Part shown: in pieces, positions 8,387 through 17,040 of the stretch | Position numbering within the stretch: position 1 is the stretch's first letter | Layout of the letters: every line of letters begins with the position of its first letter | Assembly: GCF_000719285.1 (NCBI RefSeq) | Contig: NZ_JOFS01000011.1 | Coordinates: forward strand, 1 to 64,000 | Direction of reading: 5' to 3' | DNA: 64,000 bases | From: Streptomyces bicolor | GTDB lineage: Bacteria > Actinomycetota > Actinomycetes > Streptomycetales > Streptomycetaceae | Program-made: the position numbers and the translations under genes | Notes under the pieces: generated by a model | The model's input: only the letters and a program-made list of their open reading frames with translations | Databases searched by the model: none | What the model was told of the DNA's origin: nothing

Positions 8387-9229
8387 TCAGCCCTTGACCG
8401 AGCCCTGGAGCAGCGCCTTGACGAAGTGGCGTTGCAGGACCAGGAACACCAGGATCGTGGGGGCCATGATGAGAAGGGCGCCGGCGTTCAGCAGGACCTG
8501 GTCGGTGCTGTATTTGGTGGTGAACGCCTGGAGCGCGCCTGCCATGGTGCGCTTGTTCGGGTCGTCGATGAGCACCAGCGCGAGCAGGAACTGGTTCCAG
8601 GTGGACAGGAACATCAGCAGCGCCAGGGACGCGATCGCGGGCCGGGCGAGCGGCAGGTGGATGTGGAACAGCGCGCGCCAGGGGCCGGCGCCGTCCATGC
8701 CCGCCGCCTCGGACAGCTCCTTCGGTACTCCTGCGAAGTGCGCCCGCATCCAGAACACCGCGAACGGCATGTTCATCCCGATGAGCGGGAGGATCAGCGC
8801 CCACTGGGTGCCCAGCAGGCCCATGGCTCTGGTCTGTTCGTAGAGGGGGACGATCACGATCTCGTACGGCAGGGTCAGCGTCAGGACGAGGACTGTGTAG
8901 AAGACGCCGCCCAGCGGGATCTCCAGTACGGCGATCGCGTACGCGGCCATCGTCGCGATCAGGACCGCGACGGGGACGACGCCGAGCACGATGAGGGTGC
9001 TGGACTTCAGCAGCGTCGTGATGTTGGCGACGTTCCAGGCGTCGACGAAGTTGTGCCAGTGCGGGTCTGACGGCCAGCTCAGTCCTGAGGGGAACGTGCC
9101 CTGGGGTGCGAGGGCTGCGCTGACCATGCTCAGGAGCGGGACGACGGAGTAGAGCGCGGCGGCGGTGATGAGGACGAGGCCGGGAGCGCGACGGCGAAGT
9201 GCGCGTGCGGTCTGCGTGCGTTCGGGCAT
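8387..9229 (-). CDS. Carbohydrate ABC transporter permease, MalG type
   Basis: A 280-residue inner-membrane protein with about six helices. The cytoplasmic EAA loop reads EAAGMDGAGPWRALFHIHLP, which docks on the ATPase. The C-terminus VLQRHFVKALLQGSVKG is the usual ending. No ATPase gene lies in the operon; Streptomyces sugar importers generally share the MsiK ATPase encoded elsewhere. It starts 4 bases after the stop of the upstream permease and lies 45 bases before the alpha-glucosidase. Confidence 0.93.
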   Translation of the reverse strand: MPERTQTARALRRRAPGLVLITAAALYSVVPLLSMVSAALAPQGTFPSGLSWPSDPHWHNFVDAWNVANITTLLKSSTLIVLGVVPVAVLIATMAAYAIAVLEIPLGGVFYTVLVLTLTLPYEIVIVPLYEQTRAMGLLGTQWALILPLIGMNMPFAVFWMRAHFAGVPKELSEAAGMDGAGPWRALFHIHLPLARPAIASLALLMFLSTWNQFLLALVLIDDPNKRTMAGALQAFTTKYSTDQVLLNAGALLIMAPTILVFLVLQRHFVKALLQGSVKG

Positions 9230-9233
9230 CGGA

Positions 9234-10151
9234 CTACTTCTCCCGGAACAAGCGCTGGAGCGGGACGACGACGGCGATCACGACCAGGGCGAGGACGACG
9301 GCGAGCGCGGAGGCCGTGCCGAGGCGGGCGTCGTTGAAGGCCAGGTTGTAGACGGCAACACCGGGGACCATGGTCTGGGTGCCGGGGCCGCCCTGGGTGG
9401 AGAGGTAGACGACGTCGAAGCTGGCGAGCGCGGCGATGATCGTGATGGTGACGCAGACGCCGATCTCGTTGCGGAGCCCCGGCAGGGTGACGGCCAGGAA
9501 CTGGCGGATGGGGCCTGCGCCGTCGATGCGGGCCGCCTCGTACAGGCTGTTGTCGATCTTTCCGATGCCGGCCAGGAGCAGCATCGTGCACAGTCCGGTG
9601 GACAGCCAGGTGCCGATGAAGCCGACCGCGGTCAGGGCCCAGGTGAAGTCGGCGAGCCAGGGGCGGGCGACGTCGTCGAGGCCGATGGCGCGCAGGAGTT
9701 GGTTGACCACGCCGTTGTCGGAGTACATCCACGTCCAGGCGACACCGGCGGCAGCCCCGGGGATGATCTGCGGCAGGAAGAGCAGCGTGCGGGCCAGGGC
9801 TCCGGTGAAGCGGCCTTGCAGCTGCCGCAGTACGGAGGCGGTGATCAGGGCGATCGTCACCGGCAGGATGGTGAAGAACAGGATCAGGTAGAAGGCGTGG
9901 AGCAGGGAGGAGAACTGCTCGTTGTCCGTGAAGACCTGGGTGTAGTTTTTCAGGCCCACCCAGGTGGAGGCGCCGACGCCGTCCCAGTCGTAGAAGGAGT
10001 ACTGGACCGACAGCAGGACCGGGTAGAAGTTGAAGACGCCGTAGAAGGCGAGGGCGGGAAGGGCGAAGAGCCAGCCGGCCCACCGCCGGGCCCGGAGCCG
10101 GTGGCGGCTGCGGGTGGCGGTGGCACCGGCGGGCGACTTGATGGATCGCAT
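9234..10151 (-). CDS. Carbohydrate ABC transporter permease, MalF type
   Basis: A 305-residue permease. The start MRSIKSPAGATATRSRHRLR at 10151 is chosen because it leaves 5 bases after the stop of the binding-protein gene. The first helix is WAGWLFALPALAFYGVFNFY, and the EAA loop is YEAARIDGAGPIRQFLAVTLP. It pairs with the MalG-type protein to form the membrane pore. Confidence 0.92.
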   Translation of the reverse strand: MRSIKSPAGATATRSRHRLRARRWAGWLFALPALAFYGVFNFYPVLLSVQYSFYDWDGVGASTWVGLKNYTQVFTDNEQFSSLLHAFYLILFFTILPVTIALITASVLRQLQGRFTGALARTLLFLPQIIPGAAAGVAWTWMYSDNGVVNQLLRAIGLDDVARPWLADFTWALTAVGFIGTWLSTGLCTMLLLAGIGKIDNSLYEAARIDGAGPIRQFLAVTLPGLRNEIGVCVTITIIAALASFDVVYLSTQGGPGTQTMVPGVAVYNLAFNDARLGTASALAVVLALVVIAVVVPLQRLFREK

Positions 10152-10156
10152 ACTGC

Positions 10157-11548
10157 TCAGCTGCTCTTCAGTGCGTCGGCGTAGGTGGTCTGGAGGGTCT
10201 CGACCATCGCGGCGGGCTCGACGTTGCCGGAGACCAGCAACTGGAGCTGCTGGGTCAGCTTGGTGTTGAGGGCCGGGTCGGCGTTCTGGAGCCAGCTGTC
10301 GAAGCCGTTGTCGGCGGCGATGGCGGCGTAACCGGCCTGGATCTGCTCGGTCAGCGTGCCCGACAGCGACGGCTTGCCCCGGGCGGCCGTGCCGGAGGTC
10401 AGGGCGGCGTAGCCGTTCTCGACGGCGACCTTCGCGGCCTCGGGGGTGGTGAGGAAGTCCAGGAACAGCGCGGCGGCGTCCTTGTTCTTCGAGCGGGCGG
10501 CGATGGAGAAGGCGAGGGTGTTGCTGGTCATGCCCGCGTACGGGCCGTCCTCCGTGGCCGGCGGCATCGGGAAGACGCCGTACTTGCCCTTGAAGTTCTT
10601 GTCGAGGGTCTGCGTGATCCAGCTGCCCTGGAAGAAGAACAGGCCTTTGCCGCCGGTGAACTTGCCGTACGACGCCTCCTGATTGAGGGCGTTGACGTCG
10701 GAGGCGAAGTAACCGGCCTTGATCCACTTCTGGAGCGTCTCGGTGGCCTTGACCGCCTCCGGGGTGTCCAGGTTTGCGCCCGGCTGGTGGTACACGATGT
10801 CACTGAGCTTCTCGGCGCCCATGTAGTCGCCCAGAAGCAGGTTGTAGAGGTGGCCGATCAGGCCGTCCTGGTTGGAGGCGACGATCGGGGTGATCCCGGA
10901 CTTCTTCGCCTTGGCCATGACGGCTTCGAGCTCGGCGATCGAGGCGGGCACGGTCTTCATGCCGACCTTGGCGGCCAGCTCCTTGTTGTAGAAGACGCCG
11001 ACCAGCGGGCCCGCCGAGCCGCCCGCCTGATACAGCGGACCGCCGCCGACCGCGCCGTTCGACACCCGTCCGGGCGCCAGCGCGGAAGCCGGCACCTTCG
11101 AGCTCCAGCCGTACGCCTTGTCGTAGGCGTCGAGGTTGGTGAGCAGGTTGTCCTTGACGCCGCCGAGGAGGTCGTAGGGCTGGACGAGGTCGGGCGTGGA
11201 GTCGGAGGCCAGCAGCCTCGGCAGCACGGTGTTGTAGTTGTTGTCCGCCTCCACCCGTAGCTTCACCTTGATCTTCGGGTACTTGGCCATGAAGGCGTCC
11301 GCCAGGCCCTGCTCGTACGTCTGCAGGCCGGCCGCGGAGAACAGGGTCAACTCCGCCGGGGTGTCGGCGACGGCGGTGTTGACGGCGGTCGGCGTCGGAT
11401 TCGCCGCCGCGTCGGAGTCCGAGCCGGAGCCGGGAGCACTGCACGCGGCCAGCGTCACCAGCGCGGACACCGCGGCGACGGACGCCAGCGGGGCGCGCAG
11501 GCGTCGGCCGGTGATTCTGACGGGGGAGGTGGGGTGCTGCTCGGGCAT
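10157..11548 (-). CDS. Sugar-binding lipoprotein of the ABC importer
   Basis: A 463-residue extracellular solute-binding protein (family 1). From ATG at 11548, preceded by GAGGAGG, it has an arginine-rich start, a hydrophobic segment and the lipobox LAAC, so it is anchored on the outer membrane face by a lipid-modified cysteine. After a Ser/Asp/Thr-rich linker the mature domain begins PAELTLFSAAGLQTYEQGLA, with FMAKYPKIKVKLR typical of the family. It is the first gene of the operon and diverges from lacI; three identical-architecture operators lie upstream. The sugar is likely an alpha-glucoside given the GH13 partner, but this is inferred from context only. Confidence 0.92.
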   Translation of the reverse strand: MPEQHPTSPVRITGRRLRAPLASVAAVSALVTLAACSAPGSGSDSDAAANPTPTAVNTAVADTPAELTLFSAAGLQTYEQGLADAFMAKYPKIKVKLRVEADNNYNTVLPRLLASDSTPDLVQPYDLLGGVKDNLLTNLDAYDKAYGWSSKVPASALAPGRVSNGAVGGGPLYQAGGSAGPLVGVFYNKELAAKVGMKTVPASIAELEAVMAKAKKSGITPIVASNQDGLIGHLYNLLLGDYMGAEKLSDIVYHQPGANLDTPEAVKATETLQKWIKAGYFASDVNALNQEASYGKFTGGKGLFFFQGSWITQTLDKNFKGKYGVFPMPPATEDGPYAGMTSNTLAFSIAARSKNKDAAALFLDFLTTPEAAKVAVENGYAALTSGTAARGKPSLSGTLTEQIQAGYAAIAADNGFDSWLQNADPALNTKLTQQLQLLVSGNVEPAAMVETLQTTYADALKSS

Positions 11549-11649
11549 GATGCCTCCTCGCATCCATGCGGCTGCCGATCCAGGGCACGGTCGGCAGACA
11601 GAGGTCGGCGAGCTTCCCGACCGGGCCACAGGGGGTGCGAAGGTCGTTT

Positions 11650-11663
11650 CGGAAGCGTTTCCG
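11650..11663. promoter_or_regulatory. LacI-type operator 1
   Basis: CGGAAGCGTTTCCG: half-sites CGGAA and TTCCG around a 4-base centre containing the CG core usual for LacI-family sites. It lies about 100 bases upstream of the binding-protein start. Confidence 0.75.
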
Positions 11664-11782
11664 TTCCCGAAAGAGTGAGGCGACCAAGCAAGCCTGTCAA
11701 GTAACGAAGCCGCAACCTACAGGTGACCTGCTGAAATGATCAGATGGCCCGGCAGGGCAGCGATCGTCATCACCGAAGGGCT

Positions 11783-11796
11783 CGGAAAACCTTCCG
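11783..11796. promoter_or_regulatory. LacI-type operator 2
   Basis: CGGAAAACCTTCCG: the same half-sites CGGAA and TTCCG with the same 4-base spacing as operator 1, but a different centre. It lies 52 bases before the lacI start. Confidence 0.65.
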
Positions 11797-11803
11797 AAGA
11801 TTC

Positions 11804-11817
11804 CGGAAGCGTTTCCG
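11804..11817. promoter_or_regulatory. LacI-type operator 3
   Basis: CGGAAGCGTTTCCG, identical over 14 bases to operator 1 and 31 bases before the lacI start. Position near the lacI promoter suggests autoregulation as well as control of the transporter operon. Confidence 0.75.
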
Positions 11818-11848
11818 ATCTACTCGGCTGGTGGGTTAGCCTTCCGGC

Positions 11849-12868
11849 ATGGCGCAGAGCTCCCAGAAGATCAACATGGCCGACGTGGCCCGCGCGGCGG
11901 GCGTCTCGATGGCCACCGCCTCACGCGCGCTCAACAACGACTACGGCGTATCCGAGGCCACCCGCCGCCGCGTCCTCGCGGTCGCCGAGGAGCTCTCCTA
12001 CGTCGTCTCGCCCGAGGCGTCCCGCCTGGCCGGCGGCGCCACCGGGCGGGTCGCGGTGGTCGTACCGCACATCTCCCGCTGGTTCTTCGCGGCGCTGCTC
12101 GAAGGACTGGAGTCGGTGCTGCGCGCGGCGGACCTGGACGTGCTGCTCTACCACGTTGACGGCATCGAGGACCGGCACGACTTCTTCCACCGGCTGCCCG
12201 CCCGCCGCAAGGTCGACGCCGTCGTAGTTCTGGCTTTCCCGGTCGGCGAGGAGGAGCAGCGCCGCCTGGAGCTGATGGGCGTCACGATCATCGCCGCGGG
12301 CGGCCAGCACGCGCCCTACCCGAACGTCTCCATCGACGACGAGACCGCCGGCCGCCAGGCCATGGACCATTTGCTCTTCCTTGGCCACCGCCGCATCGCG
12401 ATGATCGCGGCAGTCGACCCGGACCAGCCGGACGAGGTCCAGCCGTCGGGCCGCTCGAACGCCTACTACTCCGCTCTGCGCGACGCCGGCATCCCCCTCG
12501 ACGAGCGGCTCGTCGTCACCGTCGACTGGGGCGGCGACCAGGGCGCCGACGCCATGGCCAAACTCCTCAGCCAGCCCGAGCCGCCCACCGCTGTCTACGC
12601 CCACTCCGACGAGGTCGCCCTCGGCGCCATCCGCACACTCCGCCGCGCCGGACTGCGCATCCCCGACGACATCTCCGTCATCGGCATCGACGACCACCCG
12701 GTCGCCGAGCTGACCGACCTGACCACGGTGCGGCAACCGGTACGGGAGCAGGGAGAACGTGCCGGGCGGATGCTCCTGAACATCCTGCGCGGCGAGGAAA
12801 CAGAACACGGCGTCGTCGTACCCACCCAGCTCGTCATCCGCGGCAGCACCGCGCCACCCCGCGGCTAA
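11849..12868 (+). CDS. LacI family transcriptional repressor of the alpha-glucoside operon
   Basis: A 339-residue regulator. The N-terminal HTH is NMADVARAAGVSMATASRAL followed by the hinge region; the rest is a periplasmic-binding-protein-like effector domain ending VRQPVREQGERAGRMLLNIL and LVIRGSTAP. It diverges from the binding-protein gene, and three CGGAAnnnnTTCCG sites lie between them. By family, the imported sugar or its hydrolysis product would release the repressor. Confidence 0.93.
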   Translation: MAQSSQKINMADVARAAGVSMATASRALNNDYGVSEATRRRVLAVAEELSYVVSPEASRLAGGATGRVAVVVPHISRWFFAALLEGLESVLRAADLDVLLYHVDGIEDRHDFFHRLPARRKVDAVVVLAFPVGEEEQRRLELMGVTIIAAGGQHAPYPNVSIDDETAGRQAMDHLLFLGHRRIAMIAAVDPDQPDEVQPSGRSNAYYSALRDAGIPLDERLVVTVDWGGDQGADAMAKLLSQPEPPTAVYAHSDEVALGAIRTLRRAGLRIPDDISVIGIDDHPVAELTDLTTVRQPVREQGERAGRMLLNILRGEETEHGVVVPTQLVIRGSTAPPRG

Positions 12869-12871
12869 CCT

Positions 12872-13006
12872 CTGCGAGACCTCGATGCCGTCACCGCGGG
12901 CCTGTCCCTCCCGTACGCCTCCGGTGCGGTCGAGGGGCACGTCAACCGGATCGAGACCGTCAAGCGCCAAATGTACGGGCGAGCCTGGTTCACACTGCTC
13001 CGAGCA
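12872..13006 (+). pseudogene. ISL3 family transposase, C-terminal remnant
   Basis: Reads LRDLDAVTAGLSLPYASGAV and continues EGHVNRIETVKRQMYGRAW, which is the conserved end of ISL3/IS204-type transposases (SGxVEGHVNRIKxxKRQMxGRA). Nothing upstream belongs to it: the fragment begins 4 bases after the lacI stop. The right IS end is not visible. Confidence 0.8.
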
Positions 13007-13032
13007 TCCTCACCCAACCGTAGCCATCAAGG

Positions 13033-13648
13033 AAGCGCGGTCAGAACCAATCCCGGCGCTCATCAACGTGCCGGAGCTGGATGAAGCCATGACCTGGGCC
13101 CGTGCCACCCTTTGCGATTCGGAGGACAGTCGAAGCGGTGCTCTTGCGGTGTCCCTTCTCGGCCGCGGCATCACTCTCGCCGGTCAGGAACCGCTAACCG
13201 ACGCCGTGCTGTCCAATGTGACGGAAGCCTTGCACGGGCTCGCCGGGCAGCATGAACTCCTCTTTAGCCAGGACCTGCACACCCGTTGTAGGATCTGGCA
13301 GAGGCATTGGGCCGGGAGGCTCAGACCAGGCGCAGCCTTGCGGAACTGCTGATCACACGTGCTAGCGCAGAGCAATTCCTCGCATTGCACGTGGGCAGGG
13401 TCATCGGTGGCTTGCTTCCTTCGGCCGATGCCTTGTACTGGATGGAGCACTGGGACCTGCTGTCTGCCGCCGATGAGCAAGTCTCGCGCCTGGCTGTTGC
13501 ATTCCCGCCTCCCGAGGAGCGGACCGTGCTGGAACGGGCTCAGAAGCCGTATCTCAACCGAACGTGGTCCGTTGTTTCCGGCTGGTTAGGCATAGTTTCG
13601 CTCGGGTTGAGGGAGGCATCGCGACGTCTTGTGTCCGCTTCATGGTGA
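13033..13648 (+). pseudogene. Frameshifted gene of unknown function
   Basis: Two open segments join well if one base is skipped near 13,290. The first (to about 13,290) reads LDEAMTWARATLCDSEDSRS and LAGQEPLTDAVLSNVTEALH; the second, in another frame, reads LAEALGREAQTRRSLAELLI and then FLALHVGRVIGGLLPSADAL to a stop at 13,648. Both are helical and soluble. No family is recognised. The N-terminus is probably lost to the ISL3 remnant just upstream. Confidence 0.45.
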
Positions 13649-13676
13649 GGGGTGCGCGGGGGCGTCGGTGTTGGGA

Positions 13677-14286
13677 ATGCTGGAGGAGCGAGAGGCGGCT
13701 GCCCGTATGCGGGTGGAGGGCTTGCGGGAGGAAGTCGCGCGGCTGGCTGAGGTGTTTGGAGGCCGCGGAGATCGAGTTGGACCGGCGGGTGATCGCAGGG
13801 GAGGAACTGGTCGAGGCCCTGGCAGTCTTCGCGGCCGAGTCCACTGCCGTGACCACGACCGAGGCGGGGGAGGAAGCGGCGCCGTCGCTCGCGCCGGTGC
13901 CGGGCTCGACGGTGCCGCCCTGGCGGGAAGGGCTGCCGGCGACGGTTCTGGCCCCGGACTATCAGCGGATCCTGGGCGTGCTGGAACAGCAGCGTTCCAT
14001 GGGTCACGGGCCGCTTCGAGCCAAGGAGATCGCGGTGGAGCTGGGCCTGGGGGCGACGCCGGCGAAGGTTGAGGGGCTGCGGTCGAAAGCCCGGCGCCTG
14101 GCGGAGCGCGGGTGGCTCTTCCTGGAGGCGTCGGGGGCATTCAGTGCCGACCGGCGGCCCGTGGCCGTGCCAGGCGCCGGCTCATATCACGGGGGCGGGG
14201 ATGTGTCACCGCAGATCAGTGGCCCGTTGGGTAGTCAAGCGCGGACTGCTGGGGACGCGGCGGCGTTCCCCGTTGTCCGTGGCTGA
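13677..14286 (+). pseudogene. Coiled-coil/winged-helix protein, broken by a 1-base insertion
   Basis: From ATG at 13677 the frame reads MLEEREAAARMRVEGLREEV and reaches LAEV, where a run of three T at 13755-13757 shifts it. Dropping one T gives LAEVLEAAEIELDRRVIAGE and a continuous protein with a C-terminal DNA-binding-like part, PLRAKEIAVELGLGATPAKV and SKARRLAERGW. I recall this coiled-coil plus winged-helix architecture as a common uncharacterised Streptomyces family. The tail after about 14,160 departs from the usual short ending. A related decayed gene lies at 25,090. Confidence 0.6.
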
Positions 14287-14363
14287 CCGCGTCTGCTGGT
14301 GCGGCAGGGGTGTGAGGCGGGCAGATGCCGCTGTGGCCGGGCTGCTCTGTCCCAAGGGAGGTT

Positions 14364-14382
14364 CTCTATCTGTTGGTAGAGG
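14364..14382. promoter_or_regulatory. Shared 19-bp motif upstream of the two-component operon
   Basis: CTCTATCTGTTGGTAGAGG, with CTCT/AGAG ends, matches 17 of 19 bases of the motif at 16881 upstream of the ABC operon; TCCGTGAGG follows at similar distance in both. A response-regulator binding site is the simplest reading. Confidence 0.5.
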
Positions 14383-14438
14383 CGGGTCCTCCGTGAGGTG
14401 CAGGGGATCCCCCTTCGGAGCCGCCGATAATCGACGTC

Positions 14439-16154
14439 ATGTTGTCCAGCGCACCACCAGCCATCGAGAAACGCCTGGTCCGCAGTCCCTTCGCCGGGCC
14501 AGACGAACGGGGGTGGCAGCTGTGGCGGGCGGGTGCGGAGGCGGTCCTGGCCGCCGTAGTGGTATTGCTCACCTATCTGGGCGAGTCGTGGATCGAGACC
14601 AGGCTGGCGGGGCGGGTCCCGGCCCTGGCGGTCGTCGGAATCGCGTTGGTGCTGGTGCGGCGCCGTTTTCCAGTGGTCGGTGTGGTCGGGCTTGCGGCGC
14701 TGATGGGGATGGCGCCTGCGGCGGCGTTGCTGACCGCGGTGGCGGCCTACACCGCGGCCCGGCAGTGCGAGACGCCGCGACGGCGGGTGGGGCTGCTGCT
14801 CGGGGCGGCCGGTGTGGCGATGGTGACGTGTGCGCTGTCCGCCTCACTGGTGGAGGCGGGCAGCTGGGTTTTCGGTCTGGCGCTGGGTGCGGTGCTCGCA
14901 GTGACCACGGTCGTGGTGCCCGGACTGGTGGGCACTGCTGCCGGGCAGCAGGACCGGCTGTTGCGGGCGTTGCGGGAGCGTACGGCCGCCGCGGAGGAGG
15001 CGCGGCGGCTGGCGGACAGCGAGGCGCGGGTGCGCGAGCGGTCGCGGATCGCCGCGGAGATGCACGATCTGGTCGGGCACCGGCTGAGTGTGGTCTCGCT
15101 GTACTCGGACGGGCTGGAGCTGGCGCTGCGCAAGGAGGCGCCCGGGCTGCGGGACGAGGCGACTGTGGTGGGCCGTGCCGCCCGGGAGGCGATGCGGGAG
15201 TTGCGAGAGGTGCTGGGGGTCCTGGGCCCGGTGGGGCAGGACACCGGCGCTGAGGTGCTGACGGACGCGACGGGTACGCGTGCGGACATCGAGGCGCTGG
15301 TCGCGGAGTCGCGCGGCGTTGGCATCCCTGTCGAGCTGTGCTGGGAGGGACCGGATCTCGACGCGCGGCCGGTCCGCTTGCGGCGGGCGGTGCACCGGGT
15401 GGTGCGCGAGGCGCTGACCAATGTCCACCGGTACGCGGTCGGCGCCCATGTGACCGTGTCCGTCCGCCACGCCGACGAGCGGGTGGAGGTGCGGGTGCGC
15501 AACGGCGTGCCGCCGGTTCCGCCGGCCGCCGTGACCGGGCTCGGCACCGGGCGGGGGCTGCCCGGGCTGCGGGAGCGGGTGGCCTTGCTCGGCGGTGAGC
15601 TGGAGGCGGGGCGGTCGCCTGGTGGCGGCTTCGCCGTGACCGCCGACATCCCTGCCGAGCCCGGGCCCGGTGCGGAGCCGCCGACGGCCGAGCCGTATGA
15701 GGAGGAGCCGGGCGACGCCGTCGAGGAGCCCGGCCGAGGGCTGACCGCCCTCCAGCGACGCCTCGGCGGTGCCGTCATCGGGCTGGTCGGCCTGGCGGGG
15801 GTGGGTCTGATGATGCTGTACGGACTCGTTCTGGTGCACGATGCACAGCTCGGTGCCCACCCTCGGAGCAACGAACAGCCACGGGTGGGGATGTCGCGGG
15901 AGCGGGTGGAGCGGGCCGTGTCCTTTGACTCCGATACGGTGCGCGCGGCCGCCGCCGGGCGTGAGCCGGCGCGGCCGGTGTCCGCCACGGACTGCCTGTA
16001 TCCGTATGTGGACAAGCGGTCCAAGGGCGGGCGGCTGGAAATCGTCCGCTACTGCTTCCGGGCCGACGCCCTGATCGCGATCGACCGATTCACCGTTCCG
16101 ATGGTCACGGAGAAGGTGACCGAACCGCCGCAGGGGAGAAGGACACGTGACTGA
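14439..16154 (+). CDS. NarL-type sensor histidine kinase with C-terminal extracytoplasmic domain
   Basis: A 571-residue kinase. Four to five N-terminal membrane helices (about 32-165) lead into a HisKA_3 dimerisation helix with the phosphoacceptor His209 in IAAEMHDLVGHRLSVVSLYS, then a HATPase domain (N box VVREALTNVHRYA; lid TGLGTGRGLPGLRERVALLG). Unusually, after an acidic linker a further membrane helix (LGGAVIGLVGLAGVGLMMLY) is followed by about 95 residues with two cysteines (DCLYPYVDKRS and VRYCFRADALIAIDRF) and RVGMSRERVERAV, resembling the SmpA/OmlA-like fold. It overlaps the regulator gene by 8 bases. Confidence 0.92.
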   Translation: MLSSAPPAIEKRLVRSPFAGPDERGWQLWRAGAEAVLAAVVVLLTYLGESWIETRLAGRVPALAVVGIALVLVRRRFPVVGVVGLAALMGMAPAAALLTAVAAYTAARQCETPRRRVGLLLGAAGVAMVTCALSASLVEAGSWVFGLALGAVLAVTTVVVPGLVGTAAGQQDRLLRALRERTAAAEEARRLADSEARVRERSRIAAEMHDLVGHRLSVVSLYSDGLELALRKEAPGLRDEATVVGRAAREAMRELREVLGVLGPVGQDTGAEVLTDATGTRADIEALVAESRGVGIPVELCWEGPDLDARPVRLRRAVHRVVREALTNVHRYAVGAHVTVSVRHADERVEVRVRNGVPPVPPAAVTGLGTGRGLPGLRERVALLGGELEAGRSPGGGFAVTADIPAEPGPGAEPPTAEPYEEEPGDAVEEPGRGLTALQRRLGGAVIGLVGLAGVGLMMLYGLVLVHDAQLGAHPRSNEQPRVGMSRERVERAVSFDSDTVRAAAAGREPARPVSATDCLYPYVDKRSKGGRLEIVRYCFRADALIAIDRFTVPMVTEKVTEPPQGRRTRD

Positions 16155-16833
16155 CCAGGCCAACTCGGCGGGCTCCGCGGCGGGTTCCGCGATCCGGGTG
16201 CTGCTCGCCGACGACGAGGAGATGATCCGGCACGCCATCCGGCTGATCCTCCGGCACGTCGACGACATCGACGTGGTGGGCGAGGCGGTCAACGGCGCCG
16301 AGGCCGTCCGGCTCACGGCTGAGCACCGGCCGGATGTGGTGCTCCTCGACATCCGCATGCCCGTCCTCGACGGGCTCGCGGCCATCGAACCGCTGGTCGC
16401 CCTCGATCCCCGGCCGCAGGTGGTCATGCTCACCACCTTCGGTGACGACGAGAACGTCACCCGGGCGCTGCGGGCGGGTGCCACCGGCTTCCTGCTGAAG
16501 GACGAGGGTTCGCAGGAGTTGATCCGCGCGGTCAGAGCGGCGGCCGCGGGGGATGCGGTGCTCTCGCCCGGTGTCACCGGGGCCGTCATCCGGCGGATGC
16601 TGAGCGGCGGCGGGGCCGCTGCTCCGGAGAGCCGGGTGGCGGGGCTGACCGGCCGGGAGCGGGAGGTACTGGTCATGCTGGGGGACGGGCTCTCGAACCC
16701 GGAGATCAGCAGGCGGCTCGGCATCGGTGTGGGGACGGTCAAGAGCCACGTCCGGTCGATCCTGGAGAAGACGGGGTGCGGCGGCCGGGTGCAGGCGGGG
16801 CTGCTGGCGCACCAGGCCGGGCTCATGGGTTGA
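16147..16833 (+). CDS. NarL/LuxR-type response regulator
   Basis: A 228-residue regulator from a GTG that overlaps the kinase end. The receiver domain has acidic residues Asp22-Asp23, phosphoacceptor Asp68 in VVLLDIRMP and a Lys in LLKDEG; the C-terminal LuxR HTH is LTGREREVLVMLGDGLSNPE and GVGTVKSHVRSILEKTG. It is the cognate partner of the preceding kinase and probably binds the 19-bp motif found at 14364 and 16881. Confidence 0.95.
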   Translation: MTDQANSAGSAAGSAIRVLLADDEEMIRHAIRLILRHVDDIDVVGEAVNGAEAVRLTAEHRPDVVLLDIRMPVLDGLAAIEPLVALDPRPQVVMLTTFGDDENVTRALRAGATGFLLKDEGSQELIRAVRAAAAGDAVLSPGVTGAVIRRMLSGGGAAAPESRVAGLTGREREVLVMLGDGLSNPEISRRLGIGVGTVKSHVRSILEKTGCGGRVQAGLLAHQAGLMG

Positions 16834-16847
16834 AGCAGCAGGCAGGG

Positions 16848-16881
16848 GCCGCCTGCTCTGCCGTCGGGTAGAGCAGGCGGC
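16848..16881. terminator. Terminator after the two-component operon
   Basis: Perfect 12-bp stem GCCGCCTGCTCT / AGAGCAGGCGGC with a 10-base loop, 15 bases after the regulator stop. Its right arm directly touches the next regulatory motif. Confidence 0.8.
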
Positions 16882-16899
16882 TCTGTCTGTCGGTAGAGG
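16881..16899. promoter_or_regulatory. Shared 19-bp motif upstream of the ABC operon
   Basis: CTCTGTCTGTCGGTAGAGG, 17 of 19 identical to the motif at 14364. It lies about 140 bases before the ATPase gene and likely places the exporter under the neighbouring response regulator. Confidence 0.5.
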
Positions 16900-17040
16900 G
16901 GCCGTGGTCCGTGAGGGCGAGGCAGCAGCGGTGGTTCTGCCCTGTTGGCAGGCGCGCATTCGCGACCTGAGGGCGACGGATTCGAGGGTGTGCCGCGGCC
17001 ACGATGGTCTGGAGTTTCGCACCCCCTTCCAGGAGCACCC

